From Kutzneria viridogrisea (GTDB lineage: Bacteria > Actinomycetota > Actinomycetes > Mycobacteriales > Pseudonocardiaceae): DNA of 64,000 nt. The notes under the pieces were generated by a model. It had not been told where the DNA came from and did not search any database. It saw only the letters and a list, made by a program, of their open reading frames with translations. Where the stretch lies: assembly GCA_014138725.1 (NCBI GenBank), contig JACJID010000002.1, positions 1,936,001 to 2,000,000 of the forward strand, read 5' to 3'. The translations under genes and the position numbers were made by a program. How positions within the stretch are numbered: position 1 is the stretch's first letter; each line of letters opens with the position of its first letter. This document shows positions 7,611 through 16,061 of the stretch, piece by piece.

Positions 7611-8252
7611 TTAGCGGCCGGTGAAGCGGGCGCCGGGCACGAGCAGTCCGGCGGCCACCGCCCGGTGCACGGCCCTGGCCAGTGCCGACCCGACACGTGA
7701 GCGCGGCCCGCCGTACTGCTCGGCGGGCCCGCTGGTCGGGCAGAGCAGCACCACGGCGTCCGTGCAGGTCCCCGTGCCCGGCACACCGGCCTCGACCAGG
7801 GCCTGGGTCTTGGCCTCGGTCACTGTGGCGACGGCGTTGACCAGTGCGCCCTCGGACAGTCGCACCGGGCACCAGCACACGGTGTTGATCGTGCCCGCAT
7901 GCACCCGGTCCGGCGCCGCCTCGGGGGTGGCGGCCCAGGTCGGGTGCGCGCCGACCCCGGTGGTCACGGCGGCGTGCACCCCGCTGTCGGACACGGCGAC
8001 CACGTGCCGCACGTCCACCGCGGTGAGCAGGCCGGTCCCCGTGCCGGTGAGCCCGACCGCCGCGGCGAGCTCGGCCACGTGCCGGTCCGGGTCGTCCCGG
8101 TCGTAGCCGGTGCACACGGTGGCGTTGAGCACCCAGTCCCGTTCGCCGATGCCGCCGCCGTGCGCCGCCGAGGAGATCGCCAGCCACGGGCGGTCGGCCT
8201 GCCAGGCGAGCACCGGGTAGCCCTCAACCCAGTGCGTCTCGAACCGTTTCAC
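7611..8252 (-). CDS. cbiZ: Adenosylcobinamide amidohydrolase
   Basis: A 213-residue CbiZ-family enzyme that cleaves the amide bond of adenosylcobinamide to give adenosylcobyric acid, allowing salvage of incomplete corrinoids. Conserved features are SSAAHGGGIG near residue 28, a Ser/Asp-rich VSDSGVHAAVTTGVGAHPTW region, and GTINTVCWC. The ATG overlaps the stop of the preceding GNAT gene (8249-8252), and it is the last gene of the operon starting at 10298. No other cobalamin gene is in view, so its link to its neighbours is unclear. Confidence 0.87.
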   Translation of the reverse strand: MKRFETHWVEGYPVLAWQADRPWLAISSAAHGGGIGERDWVLNATVCTGYDRDDPDRHVAELAAAVGLTGTGTGLLTAVDVRHVVAVSDSGVHAAVTTGVGAHPTWAATPEAAPDRVHAGTINTVCWCPVRLSEGALVNAVATVTEAKTQALVEAGVPGTGTCTDAVVLLCPTSGPAEQYGGPRSRVGSALARAVHRAVAAGLLVPGARFTGR

Positions 8253-8839
8253 CGCAACGCCTTGCGCACCAGCGCGCGCCGGATCCCCCGCCTGCCAACG
8301 AGTTCGAAGCCCGCGTCGAGGAACATCGTCAGCGTGCCGTGGTAGAGCGTGCCGGAGTCCTTGCGCTCACCCTCGGTGTCGGTGGGGTAGCCCTCCACGC
8401 AGAGCGCACCGCTGCGAGCCGCGTAGTCCACCGCGGCGGACAGCAGCGTCCTGGTCACCCCGCTGCCCCTTGCCTTGCGGTGCACGAAAAAGCACGTCAC
8501 CGACCACACCTGGGACAGGTCCTCGCGCGGGTCGGGCGGTGCGGCCACGGCCGAGCGGTCCAGCCGCACGTGGTCGAGTCGGGGCGCCACCGCGACCCAG
8601 CCCACGGCGGTCCCGTCCTCGTCCAGCGCGAGCAGGCCGACCGGTTGCCCCGAGGTGACCAGCTCGCCCAGCGCGGCCCGGTTGGGTTCGCCCTTGTGCC
8701 TGCGGAACTCCTTGGCACTGCGGCGGAACCACATGCACCAGCAGCCCTCGGCCGCGCCGTTGGGACCGAACAGCTCGGCCAGCCGCGGCCAGGTCTGCTC
8801 GGTCAGCTCGACGACCGTGGTGGTGCCCGCCTCGTTCAT
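8249..8839 (-). CDS. GNAT family N-acetyltransferase
   Basis: A 196-residue GNAT-fold acetyltransferase. The early CWCMWFRR motif marks a Cys/Trp-rich subgroup. The acetyl-CoA binding region follows around VTCFFVHRKARGSGVTRTLL, where RKARGSG is the phosphate-binding loop. The substrate is unknown. Start (8837-8839) and stop (8249-8251) both overlap neighbouring genes by 4 bp, so it is translated with mvaB and cbiZ. Confidence 0.85.
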   Translation of the reverse strand: MNEAGTTTVVELTEQTWPRLAELFGPNGAAEGCWCMWFRRSAKEFRRHKGEPNRAALGELVTSGQPVGLLALDEDGTAVGWVAVAPRLDHVRLDRSAVAAPPDPREDLSQVWSVTCFFVHRKARGSGVTRTLLSAAVDYAARSGALCVEGYPTDTEGERKDSGTLYHGTLTMFLDAGFELVGRRGIRRALVRKALR

Positions 8840-9777
8840 CCAGTCAGGGCCCGGACCACCCGCGAGGGGCTGGGCCTGCCCAGTTGCCCGGCCATCCAGG
8901 CGCTGGTCGCGGCCAGCGCGTCCAGGTCGACCCCGTGCTGGACGCCCAGCCCGTCCAGCATCCACACCAGGTCCTCGGTGGCCAGGTTGCCGGTGGCCGA
9001 CTCCGCGTACGGGCAGCCACCGAGGCCACCCGCCGAGGAGTCCACGGTGCTCACCCCGCAGCGCAGCGAGGCCAGCGTGTTGGACAGGGCCTGACCGTAG
9101 GTGTCGTGGAAGTGCACGGCGATCCGGCCGAGGTCCACGCCCGCCTCGGTGAAGCCCGCGAGCAGCACCTCGACCTGCCCGGGGGTGGCCACGCCGATCG
9201 TGTCGCCCAGGGACAGCTGCGAGCAGCCCAGGTCCAGCAGCCGCTTGCCGACCGACACGACCTGTGCCGGGTCGACCGAGCCCTCCCAGGGGTCGCCGAA
9301 GCACATGGACACGTAGCCGCGCACGTCCAGGCCCTCGGCGCGGGCCCGCCCGGCCACCGGCTCGAACATGGCGAACTGCTCGTCCAGGGTGCGGTTGAGG
9401 TTGCGCTTGGCGAAGGTCTCCGTGGCACTGCCGAAGATCGCGATGTGCTCGACCCCAGCGGCCAGCGCGCGGTCCAGGCCGCGCTCGTTGGGCACCAGCA
9501 CCGGGTAGCTGACCCCGTCGCGGCGGCGCAGACCGGCGAGCAGCTGCTCGGCGTCGGCCAGCTGCGGCACCCACTTGGGGTGCACGAAACTCGTGGCCTC
9601 CAGCACGCCAAGGCCCGCGTCGGCCAGCCGGTCCAGGAACTCCAGCTTCACGCCGACGTCCACGACCCCGGACTCGTTCTGCAGCCCGTCGCGCGCGCCG
9701 ACCTCCCAGATGGTCACCCGCTCCGGCAGCCCGGGTGCGGGCACCCGGCTGGGCAGCCCGACCGAGCGGGCACTCAC
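8836..9777 (-). CDS. mvaB: Hydroxymethylglutaryl-CoA lyase
   Basis: A 313-residue TIM-barrel lyase of the HMGL family, cleaving HMG-CoA to acetyl-CoA and acetoacetate, the last step of leucine catabolism. It shows the N-terminal EVGARDGLQNE (metal Asp, catalytic Arg), the HFHDTYG metal-binding His pair, and the signature AGGLGGCPYA with its catalytic Cys. Both ends overlap neighbours by 4 bp. The nearby acyl-CoA carboxylase genes and MaoC fit a branched-chain or odd-chain acyl-CoA theme. Confidence 0.92.
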   Translation of the reverse strand: MSARSVGLPSRVPAPGLPERVTIWEVGARDGLQNESGVVDVGVKLEFLDRLADAGLGVLEATSFVHPKWVPQLADAEQLLAGLRRRDGVSYPVLVPNERGLDRALAAGVEHIAIFGSATETFAKRNLNRTLDEQFAMFEPVAGRARAEGLDVRGYVSMCFGDPWEGSVDPAQVVSVGKRLLDLGCSQLSLGDTIGVATPGQVEVLLAGFTEAGVDLGRIAVHFHDTYGQALSNTLASLRCGVSTVDSSAGGLGGCPYAESATGNLATEDLVWMLDGLGVQHGVDLDALAATSAWMAGQLGRPSPSRVVRALTG

Positions 9778-10298
9778 CGGTGGCTCCGGCTGTGGCCGGG
9801 GTGGAAGTCGTCGTTCGGGTCGTCGTTGATCTCCCGGTAGAGCAGCGAGTGCACCCGCTCCACGTTGGGGATGTCGTCGAACTCCAGCGGCTCGTCGGAG
9901 GCCGACTCCACGATCAGCGTGCCCGCGCCCACGATGCGGTCGATCAGGCCGTGCCGGAACTGCACGCTGTTGATCCGCGACAGCGGGATGTCGATCCCGG
10001 TCCTGGTCAGCACACCCTCACGGACCATCACCCGCTGAGTGGTGATCACGAAGTGGGTGCTGCGCCAGCGGACGAGCGGGCTGAGCACCACCCAGATGAT
10101 GATGATCGCGGCGACGACCCCGATCGCGATCCACGCGAACAGGTGCCAGGACTGGCTGCTGACCAGCGAGGCGAGGTAGGCCCCCGCCCCCGCGGTGATC
10201 AACAGCACGAGCACCGGGATGATCAGCATCTTCCAGTGCGGGTGCTTGTGGATCACGACGCGCTCGTCCTCGCCGAGCAGGTCGTCTGGGTAGGCCAC
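9774..10298 (-). CDS. Membrane protein with bacterial PH (bPH2) domain
   Basis: A 174-residue protein with two transmembrane helices (about 24-45 and 52-75) and a C-terminal bacterial PH domain (DUF304) rich in beta strands (THFVITTQRVMVREGVLTRTG). GTG is preceded by GGGAGG at 7-nt spacing, a strong ribosome site. It opens the four-gene overlapping operon PH-mvaB-GNAT-cbiZ and lies 53 bp downstream of birA. It is the positional equivalent of Rv3278c. Its function is unknown beyond membrane attachment. Confidence 0.85.
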   Translation of the reverse strand: MAYPDDLLGEDERVVIHKHPHWKMLIIPVLVLLITAGAGAYLASLVSSQSWHLFAWIAIGVVAAIIIIWVVLSPLVRWRSTHFVITTQRVMVREGVLTRTGIDIPLSRINSVQFRHGLIDRIVGAGTLIVESASDEPLEFDDIPNVERVHSLLYREINDDPNDDFHPGHSRSHR

Positions 10299-10351
10299 GG
10301 CTATTCCTCCCGATGATCACACCGCAGGTGACGCCGATACGGTACCGGTGC

Positions 10352-11176
10352 TCAGCCCGTCACCGAGCGCAGGTGCACCACGTCACCGGCGTGCACCGCG
10401 CGCTGACCACCGCCGTCCGAGCGGATCACCAGCTGCCCCTCCCGGTCCACGTCCACCGCCGTGCCCAGCAGCTCGCTGTTGCCCGGCAGCTCCACCCGCA
10501 CCCGCAGGCCCAGCGTGGCGCAGTGCTCCCGGTAGGCGTCGAGCAGCCCGCAGGCCACCGGGTCCCCGTAGGCCAGCCGCCAGCGCGCGTCCAGCTGGGC
10601 CAGCGCGAGCAGCAGCTCCACGACCAGCCGGGTGCGGTCGGTGTGGCTCGCGCCCTGCTGCTCCAGCGAGGTCGGCGGCAGCCCCCCGGCGCCCGCGGGC
10701 ACGCCCTCGGGCAACGCCGCCACGTTCAGGCCGATGCCCAGCACCACGGCCCCGCCGCCGATGGACTCCGCCAGGATGCCCGCGCACTTGGCCCGCTCCG
10801 GACCCGCCAGCAGGTCGTTCGGCCACTTCAGCACCGCGTCCACCCCGGTGCTCGCCCGCACCGTGCTGACCAGCGCCACCCCCGCCAGCAGGGTGATCCC
10901 GGGCAACCGGTTCGGCGGCACCTCGTGCGGGCGCAGCAGCACGCTCAAGTAGATCCCCGACCCGGCGGGCGACACCCAGGTGCGCGCCCGGCGGCCCTGC
11001 CCGGCCGTCTGCTGCTCGGCGATCAGCACCGTGCGGTCCTCCGCACCCGCGTTCGCCGCCTCGCGCAGGTCGGCGTTGGTCGAACCGGTACTCGGCACCA
11101 CGTCCAGCGCCGCGTAGGGGCCGCCCGGCGCCACCAGGGCCGCCCGCAGCGCTTCGAGGTCCAGCGGTTGCGTCAT
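10352..11176 (-). CDS. birA: Biotin-[acetyl-CoA-carboxylase] ligase, monofunctional
   Basis: A 274-residue biotin protein ligase that makes biotinyl-5'-AMP and biotinylates the carrier domain of acyl-CoA carboxylases such as the alpha subunit at 17798. It has the ligase motif GQGRRARTW and the KWPNDLL catalytic segment with its Lys. The N-terminal DNA-binding HTH of E. coli BirA is absent, so it should not act as a repressor. TAGCCT at 11185-11190 (minus strand) lies 8 nt before ATG, indicating a leaderless start. It diverges from mntA-hepT. Confidence 0.93.
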   Translation of the reverse strand: MTQPLDLEALRAALVAPGGPYAALDVVPSTGSTNADLREAANAGAEDRTVLIAEQQTAGQGRRARTWVSPAGSGIYLSVLLRPHEVPPNRLPGITLLAGVALVSTVRASTGVDAVLKWPNDLLAGPERAKCAGILAESIGGGAVVLGIGLNVAALPEGVPAGAGGLPPTSLEQQGASHTDRTRLVVELLLALAQLDARWRLAYGDPVACGLLDAYREHCATLGLRVRVELPGNSELLGTAVDVDREGQLVIRSDGGGQRAVHAGDVVHLRSVTG

Positions 11177-11306
11177 GGCTGCTCAGGCTAGTCGCGGTAG
11201 GATTGGGACGGCCACACGAGGAGGGCGCCGTGAGCGAGCTTGCGAGCGAATCAATAGGCACAGTGCCCGCGCGAAGCGCTGCGCCGAGCGCCAGCGAGGT
11301 GCGGCG

Positions 11307-11639
11307 ATGAGCATCGCCGACGTGACCGTGGTGGACGCGCCACACCGCCGGGTGACGCTGGAGGAGGTCCGCGCCCACCGCGAGGAGATCCTGCGGATCG
11401 CGGAGCGGAACAAGGTGAGCAACGTCCGGGTCTTCGGCTCCGTCGCACGCGGTGAGGCCGACGAGGACAGCGACCTGGACCTGCTGGTCGATCCAGGACC
11501 GCACTGCAGCCTGTTCGACCTGACCGGCTTCGCGCTGGACGTGGAGGGCCTGCTGAACGTGTTCACGCAGGTGGCGACCCCGAACGGGCTCAAGGCTCGA
11601 ATCCGCGACCGGGTTCTCAGCCAGGCCATCGCACTATGA
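11307..11639 (+). CDS. mntA: MntA-type minimal nucleotidyltransferase antitoxin
   Basis: A 110-residue MNT-domain protein carrying the nucleotidyltransferase signature GSX10DXD (Gly44-Ser45, Asp56, Asp58). In MntA/HepT systems this enzyme adds AMP to a tyrosine of the HEPN toxin and so neutralises it. ATG 11307 follows a GAGGT ribosome site; in-frame sequence upstream is Arg-rich and not domain-like. Its stop overlaps the hepT ATG (11636-11639). It sits between birA and accD5, genes that adjoin in M. tuberculosis, so the pair is an insertion into the conserved order. Confidence 0.9.
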   Translation: MSIADVTVVDAPHRRVTLEEVRAHREEILRIAERNKVSNVRVFGSVARGEADEDSDLDLLVDPGPHCSLFDLTGFALDVEGLLNVFTQVATPNGLKARIRDRVLSQAIAL

Positions 11640-11980
11640 AACGCAGCACCTTCGACCGGCTGAACGACATTCTCGACGCTGCGGAGCGAGCACGACGCAT
11701 CTGCCCACCCGACCCGGCTGGCATGGCAGAGGACACGATCCAACTGTCGCTCACCAAGCTTGTAGAGATCATCGGCGAGGCCGCGAACCACGTCGACGCC
11801 GAGGTCCGCGCCGCGCATCCAGGCATCCCGTGGCGCAAGATCGTCGGGATGCGCAACCACACTGTGCACAACTACGTCGAGGTAGACCTCTACACGGTGT
11901 GGGCGGTCGTCGCTGAGGAACTGCCCAGGCTGGTGCCGCAGATCAAGGCGATCCTGGAGACACTGCCCGACCAGGACTGA
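11636..11980 (+). CDS. hepT: HEPN-domain toxin of the HepT/MntA family
   Basis: A 114-residue HEPN (DUF86) protein. The RX4HXY motif is intact as Arg73, His78 and Tyr80 in RNHTVHNY. The Arg/His pair forms the predicted RNase site and the Tyr is the AMPylation target in characterised homologues. It is coupled to mntA by a 4-bp overlap. The stretch directly after its stop encodes a diverged copy of its own C-terminus, evidence of a former second copy. Confidence 0.9.
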   Translation: MKRSTFDRLNDILDAAERARRICPPDPAGMAEDTIQLSLTKLVEIIGEAANHVDAEVRAAHPGIPWRKIVGMRNHTVHNYVEVDLYTVWAVVAEELPRLVPQIKAILETLPDQD

Positions 11981-11982
11981 CG

Positions 11983-12027
11983 CCCCAGGTCCGGGCGATA
12001 CTGGGGACATTGCCCGAACAACCGTGA
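11983..12027 (+). pseudogene. 3' remnant of a second hepT
   Basis: Read in phase from 11983 this encodes PQVRAILGTLPEQP and a stop, closely matching the hepT C-terminus PQIKAILETLPDQD and its stop. About 22 of 27 bases of the core match. It directly follows the intact hepT, so it is best read as what remains of a tandem duplicate or of a replaced older allele. Confidence 0.7.
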
Positions 12028-12080
12028 AGTTGGCGACGTCACGGTCCGCTGAGGCCGGGTGCTGACTAGGCTGCGGCCCC

Positions 12081-13718
12081 ATGAGCAGCGCGACCGAGCC
12101 CGTTGGCGAGGTGCCGACCGAGGCCCCCGACATCCACACGACGGCGGGCAAGCTCGCCGACCTGTACCGGCGCAACGACGAGGCGGTGCACGCCGGGTCG
12201 GCCCGCGCCGTGGAGAAGCAGCACGCGAAGGGCAAGAAGACCGCCCGCGAGCGGATCGACATGCTGCTGGACCCGGGCTCGTTCGTGGAGCTGGACGAGC
12301 ACGCGAGGCACCGCTCGACCAACTTCGGCCAGGAGCGCAACCGCCCGTACGGCGACGGCGTGGTGGTCGGCTACGGCACGGTGGACGGCCGCAGGGTCTG
12401 CGTGTTCAGCCAGGACGTGACGATCTTCGGCGGCTCGCTGGGCGAGGTCTACGGCGAGAAGATCGTCAAGATCATGGACCTGGCGATGAAGACCGGCAGC
12501 CCGGTGGTCGGCATCAACGAGGGTGGCGGGGCGCGCATCCAGGAGGGCGTGGTCTCGCTCGGCCTGTACGGGGAGATCTTCCGGCGCAACACGCACGCCT
12601 CCGGGGTCATCCCGCAGATCTCGCTGATCATGGGCGCGGCGGCGGGCGGTCACGTGTACTCCCCCGCGCTGACCGACTTCACGGTCATGGTCGACAAGAC
12701 CTCGCACATGTTCATCACCGGCCCCGACGTGATCAAGACCGTCACCGGTGAGGACGTGGGCTTCGAGGAACTGGGCGGCGGGCGCACGCACAACACGAAG
12801 TCGGGCAATGCGCACTACCTTGGCGAGAACGAGGACGACGCGATCGCCTACGTCAAGGAACTGCTGTCCTACCTGCCCTCGAACAACCTCTCCGAGCCGC
12901 CGGTGTTCCCGGGGCTGGAGGAGGCCGGTTCGGTGGCCGAGGGCATCACCGGGTCCGACCGCGAGCTGGACACCCTGATCCCGGACTCGGCCAACCAGCC
13001 CTACGACATGCACGAGGTGCTCAACCGCGTGCTGGACGACGGGGAGTTCCTGGAGGTCCACCAGCTGTTCGCGCCGAACATCATCGTCGGCTACGGCCGG
13101 GTGGAGGGGCGCAGCGTCGGCGTGGTCGCCAACCAGCCCACCCAGTTCGCGGGCTGCCTGGACATCGACGCCAGCGAGAAGGCCGCGCGCTTCGTGCGGA
13201 CCTGCGACGCCTTCAACATCCCGGTGCTGACCTTCGTGGACGTGCCCGGCTTCCTGCCCGGCACCGACCAGGAGTGGAACGGCATCATCCGGCGCGGGGC
13301 GAAGCTGATCTACGCCTACGCCGAGGCCACCGTGCCGCTGGTGACCGTGATCACCCGCAAGGCCTACGGCGGCGCGTACGACGTGATGGGTTCCAAGCAC
13401 CTGGGCGCCGACCTGAACCTGGCCTGGCCCACGGCGCAGATCGCGGTGATGGGCGCGCAGGGCGCGGCCAACATCGTGCACCGCAAGACCCTGGCCGAGG
13501 CCAAGGAGCGCGGCGAGGACGTGGAGGCGTTGCGCGCCAAGCTGATCCAGGAGTACGAGGACACCCTGTGCAACCCGTACGTGGCGGCCGAGCGCGGCTA
13601 CGTGGACTCGGTGATCCCGCCCTCGTTCACCCGCGGTTACGTGGCCCGCGCGCTGCGCACGCTGCGCGAGAAGCGGGAGACCCTGCCCGCCAAGAAGCAC
13701 GGGAACATCCCGCTGTGA
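12081..13718 (+). CDS. accD5: Acyl-CoA carboxylase beta (carboxyltransferase) subunit
   Basis: A 545-residue carboxyltransferase, usual length for AccD5/PccB, moving CO2 from carboxybiotin to propionyl-CoA or acetyl-CoA. The first crotonase-like half contains [12 protein letters not shown] and the second [17 protein letters not shown] and [13 protein letters not shown], both oxyanion-hole regions. TAGGCT at 12067-12072 lies 8 nt before ATG, so the transcript may be leaderless. The epsilon subunit gene follows with a GTGA overlap, and the alpha subunit is at 17798. The symbol is taken from the mycobacterial gene order; the substrate is not proven. Confidence 0.93.
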   Translation: MSSATEPVGEVPTEAPDIHTTAGKLADLYRRNDEAVHAGSARAVEKQHAKGKKTARERIDMLLDPGSFVELDEHARHRSTNFGQERNRPYGDGVVVGYGTVDGRRVCVFSQDVTIFGGSLGEVYGEKIVKIMDLAMKTGSPVVGINEGGGARIQEGVVSLGLYGEIFRRNTHASGVIPQISLIMGAAAGGHVYSPALTDFTVMVDKTSHMFITGPDVIKTVTGEDVGFEELGGGRTHNTKSGNAHYLGENEDDAIAYVKELLSYLPSNNLSEPPVFPGLEEAGSVAEGITGSDRELDTLIPDSANQPYDMHEVLNRVLDDGEFLEVHQLFAPNIIVGYGRVEGRSVGVVANQPTQFAGCLDIDASEKAARFVRTCDAFNIPVLTFVDVPGFLPGTDQEWNGIIRRGAKLIYAYAEATVPLVTVITRKAYGGAYDVMGSKHLGADLNLAWPTAQIAVMGAQGAANIVHRKTLAEAKERGEDVEALRAKLIQEYEDTLCNPYVAAERGYVDSVIPPSFTRGYVARALRTLREKRETLPAKKHGNIPL

Positions 13719-13951
13719 GCGCGCCGGAGGACAAGGAGCAGCCCCAGCGCCCGCTGCTGCGCGTCGTGCGCGGCACCCCGGACGACGTGGAACTGGCGGC
13801 GCTGACCGCGGTGGTGGCCGGGCTGGCCGCCGCCCCGGGTGCGCCGCGGGACGAGCGGGCGCCCTCCGCGTGGGCCGATCGGGCCTCGCTGCTGCGCCAG
13901 CCGCTGCGACCCGGTTTGGGCGCTTGGCGCGCTTCGGGTTTCGCGCGCTGA
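13715..13951 (+). CDS. accE5: Acyl-CoA carboxylase epsilon subunit
   Basis: A 78-residue epsilon subunit, which in actinomycetes stabilises the alpha-beta carboxylase complex. It starts in the last codons of accD5 (GTGA at 13715-13718). The family pattern is clear: an N-terminal strand [19 protein letters not shown], a disordered middle, then [17 protein letters not shown] ending in GAWRAS. The basic C-terminus is normal for the family. Confidence 0.92.
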   Translation: MSAPEDKEQPQRPLLRVVRGTPDDVELAALTAVVAGLAAAPGAPRDERAPSAWADRASLLRQPLRPGLGAWRASGFAR

Positions 13952-13980
13952 ACCCGTTCCCGACGAACGGCTCTACTGGA

Positions 13981-14016
13981 CCTTCACGGCCCGAACCTAA
14001 CTTCGGGTCGTGAAGG
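13981..14016 (+). promoter_or_regulatory. Hairpin covering the S15 peptidase start codon
   Basis: Arms 13981-13995 and 14002-14016 form a 15-bp stem (one G-U pair) with a 6-nt loop, and the GTG start at 14010 lies in the right arm. It could terminate the accD5-accE5 transcript ending at 13951, or mask the peptidase start. Position alone cannot decide. Confidence 0.6.
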
Positions 14017-15857
14017 TCTCTCATCTCACGCGACCCCTGATCGCGCTGCTCGTGGTGGCGTTCACCGGGTTGGGCACAGCGGGCGCGGCCCTGGCCGCGC
14101 AGTCGCCGCACGACGGCGGCAGCCAGCCGGTCTACTCCTACGCCAACGCCGTCCGCGAGACGGCTTGGGTGGACACCGGCCTGAAGGACCCACAGGGCAG
14201 GGCGGTGCGGGTGGCCGCCGACATCATCCGGCCCGCCGAGCCCGCCTCCCAGGGCAGGACGGTGCCCACGATCATGGACGCCAGCCCGTACTACTCCTGC
14301 TGCGGGCGCGGCAACGAGAGCCAGCTCAAGACCTACGACTCCGCGGGCAACCCCGTCCAGTTCCCGCTCTACTACGACAACTACTTCGTGCCGCGCGGCT
14401 ACGCCGTGGTGCTGGTGGACCTCGCGGGCACCAACCGGTCCAACGGCTGCGTGGACGTGGGCGGCCCGTCCGACATCACCTCGGCGAAGGCCGTGGTGGA
14501 CTGGCTCAACGGACGGGCCACCGGCTACACCAGTGCCACCGGCTCGACCCGGGCCACGGCGAGCTGGTCCAACGGCTCGGTCGGCATGATCGGCAAGTCC
14601 TGGGACGGCACGATCGCCAACGGGGTGGCCGCGACCGGGGTCGCCGGGCTGAAGACCATCGTGCCGATCTCGGCGATCAGCTCCTGGTACGACTACTACC
14701 GCGCGAACGGCGCCTCGCTCACCGCGGGCACGCCCGCGGGCCTGGCCACCTACGTGTGGAACAGCGGGGCCCAGTCGGGCTGCTCCAGCGTGCAGTCGGC
14801 GACCAGCGCGGGCTCACCCAGCAACGGCAACTACACCTCGTGGTGGGCGCAGCGGAACTACTACGCCAACGCGGCCAACGTGAAGGCCAGCGTGTTCGTG
14901 GCGCACGGAGTGAACGACCTGAACGTCAAGACGATCAACTTCGGGCAGTGGTGGGACGCCCTGGGCGCCAACGGGGTGCAGCGCAAGATCTGGCTGTCCC
15001 AGACCGGGCACGTGGACCCGTTCGACTACCGGCGCACGGACTGGGTGGACACCCTGCACCGCTGGTTCGACCACTACCTGATGGGCATCGACAACGGCGT
15101 GGACCGCGAGCCGGTGGCCAGCGTGGAGCGGACTCCCGACCACTGGGTGGACGACCCGAGCTGGCCCGCCGCGCCCAGCGCCACCACGCTGAAGCTGGCC
15201 GCCACCGGCACGAACGGCCTGGGCAGGCTGGGCTCCACCGCGCCCGCGCCGGGTGCCACCGAGTCGTTCACGGACAACCCCGGCCAGGGGGAGCGAGACT
15301 GGACCGCCAACCCGGACTCGGTGCTGGGCTCACGGGTGCTGTTCAGCAGCGGCACGCTCACCTCGGACCTGCGTGTGTCCGGCACCGGCTCGATCACCGT
15401 GACGGCCTCGTCCTCGCTGAACAACGCGCGGCTGTCCGCGGTGCTGGTGGACCTCGGGCCGGAGACGATCCGCAACTTCGAGGGCAGCGGCGAGGGCATC
15501 ACCACGCTGGACACCAAGTCCTGCTGGGGCGACAGCGCCGCCGGTGACAGCGCCTGCTTCAAGGACGCCGCCGCCGACACCGTGGACGTGGACTCGTACG
15601 TGATCAGCCGGGGCTGGGCCGACCTGGGCCACTACGCCTCGCTGAACAGCCAGCAGCAGCTCACGCCCGGCAAGGCGTACACGATGACCTTCAAGCTGGC
15701 CACCACCGATCACGTGGTGTCCGCGGGCCACCGGCTCGCGCTGGTCATCGGCGGCACCGACAACGGGCAGATCACCGGTAGCAGCAGGCCGAGGGTGACC
15801 GTGGACCTGACCCGCACCACCGTGCAGGTGCCGCTGGTCGGCACGCTGCCCAAGTAG
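14010..15857 (+). CDS. Secreted Xaa-Pro dipeptidyl-peptidase family (S15) hydrolase
   Basis: A 615-residue exported serine hydrolase. A Sec signal peptide covers about residues 1-30, cut after AALA-A. The alpha/beta-hydrolase domain carries the nucleophile Ser197 in GKSWDG, a candidate Asp in AHGVNDLNV and the His in SQTGHVDPF. A jelly-roll C-terminal domain follows from about residue 400, as in PepX and cocaine esterase. It probably releases Xaa-Pro dipeptides or cleaves esters outside the cell. The GTG start lies inside a strong hairpin. Confidence 0.88.
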   Translation: MKVSHLTRPLIALLVVAFTGLGTAGAALAAQSPHDGGSQPVYSYANAVRETAWVDTGLKDPQGRAVRVAADIIRPAEPASQGRTVPTIMDASPYYSCCGRGNESQLKTYDSAGNPVQFPLYYDNYFVPRGYAVVLVDLAGTNRSNGCVDVGGPSDITSAKAVVDWLNGRATGYTSATGSTRATASWSNGSVGMIGKSWDGTIANGVAATGVAGLKTIVPISAISSWYDYYRANGASLTAGTPAGLATYVWNSGAQSGCSSVQSATSAGSPSNGNYTSWWAQRNYYANAANVKASVFVAHGVNDLNVKTINFGQWWDALGANGVQRKIWLSQTGHVDPFDYRRTDWVDTLHRWFDHYLMGIDNGVDREPVASVERTPDHWVDDPSWPAAPSATTLKLAATGTNGLGRLGSTAPAPGATESFTDNPGQGERDWTANPDSVLGSRVLFSSGTLTSDLRVSGTGSITVTASSSLNNARLSAVLVDLGPETIRNFEGSGEGITTLDTKSCWGDSAAGDSACFKDAAADTVDVDSYVISRGWADLGHYASLNSQQQLTPGKAYTMTFKLATTDHVVSAGHRLALVIGGTDNGQITGSSRPRVTVDLTRTTVQVPLVGTLPK

Positions 15858-15902
15858 TTCCACCGATGTGCTCCGGGGCATGGCGGTCGCAGACTGACCG
15901 CC

Positions 15903-16046
15903 ATGCGTCGGAGACCTCCGCTGGAGATCATCGCGATGGTGCTGGTCGGCATCGGCACGCTGTTCGCGCTGGCCGTGGCGCTCGGCCCGTACCTGGTGCT
16001 GTACCTGATGACGCACCCTGACCTGCCCACGCCGGGCGGCCACTAG
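15903..16046 (+). CDS. Small single-pass membrane protein
   Basis: A 47-residue protein with a basic N-terminus (MRRRPPLE), one hydrophobic helix at about 9-36 and a short Pro/Gly tail ending GGH. It lies 45 bp after the peptidase and 15 bp before maf, in the same direction. Coding is supported by its GC-rich third positions and clean membrane topology; the function is unknown. Confidence 0.6.
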   Translation: MRRRPPLEIIAMVLVGIGTLFALAVALGPYLVLYLMTHPDLPTPGGH

Positions 16047-16061
16047 GTAGGGTCGCGCCCC

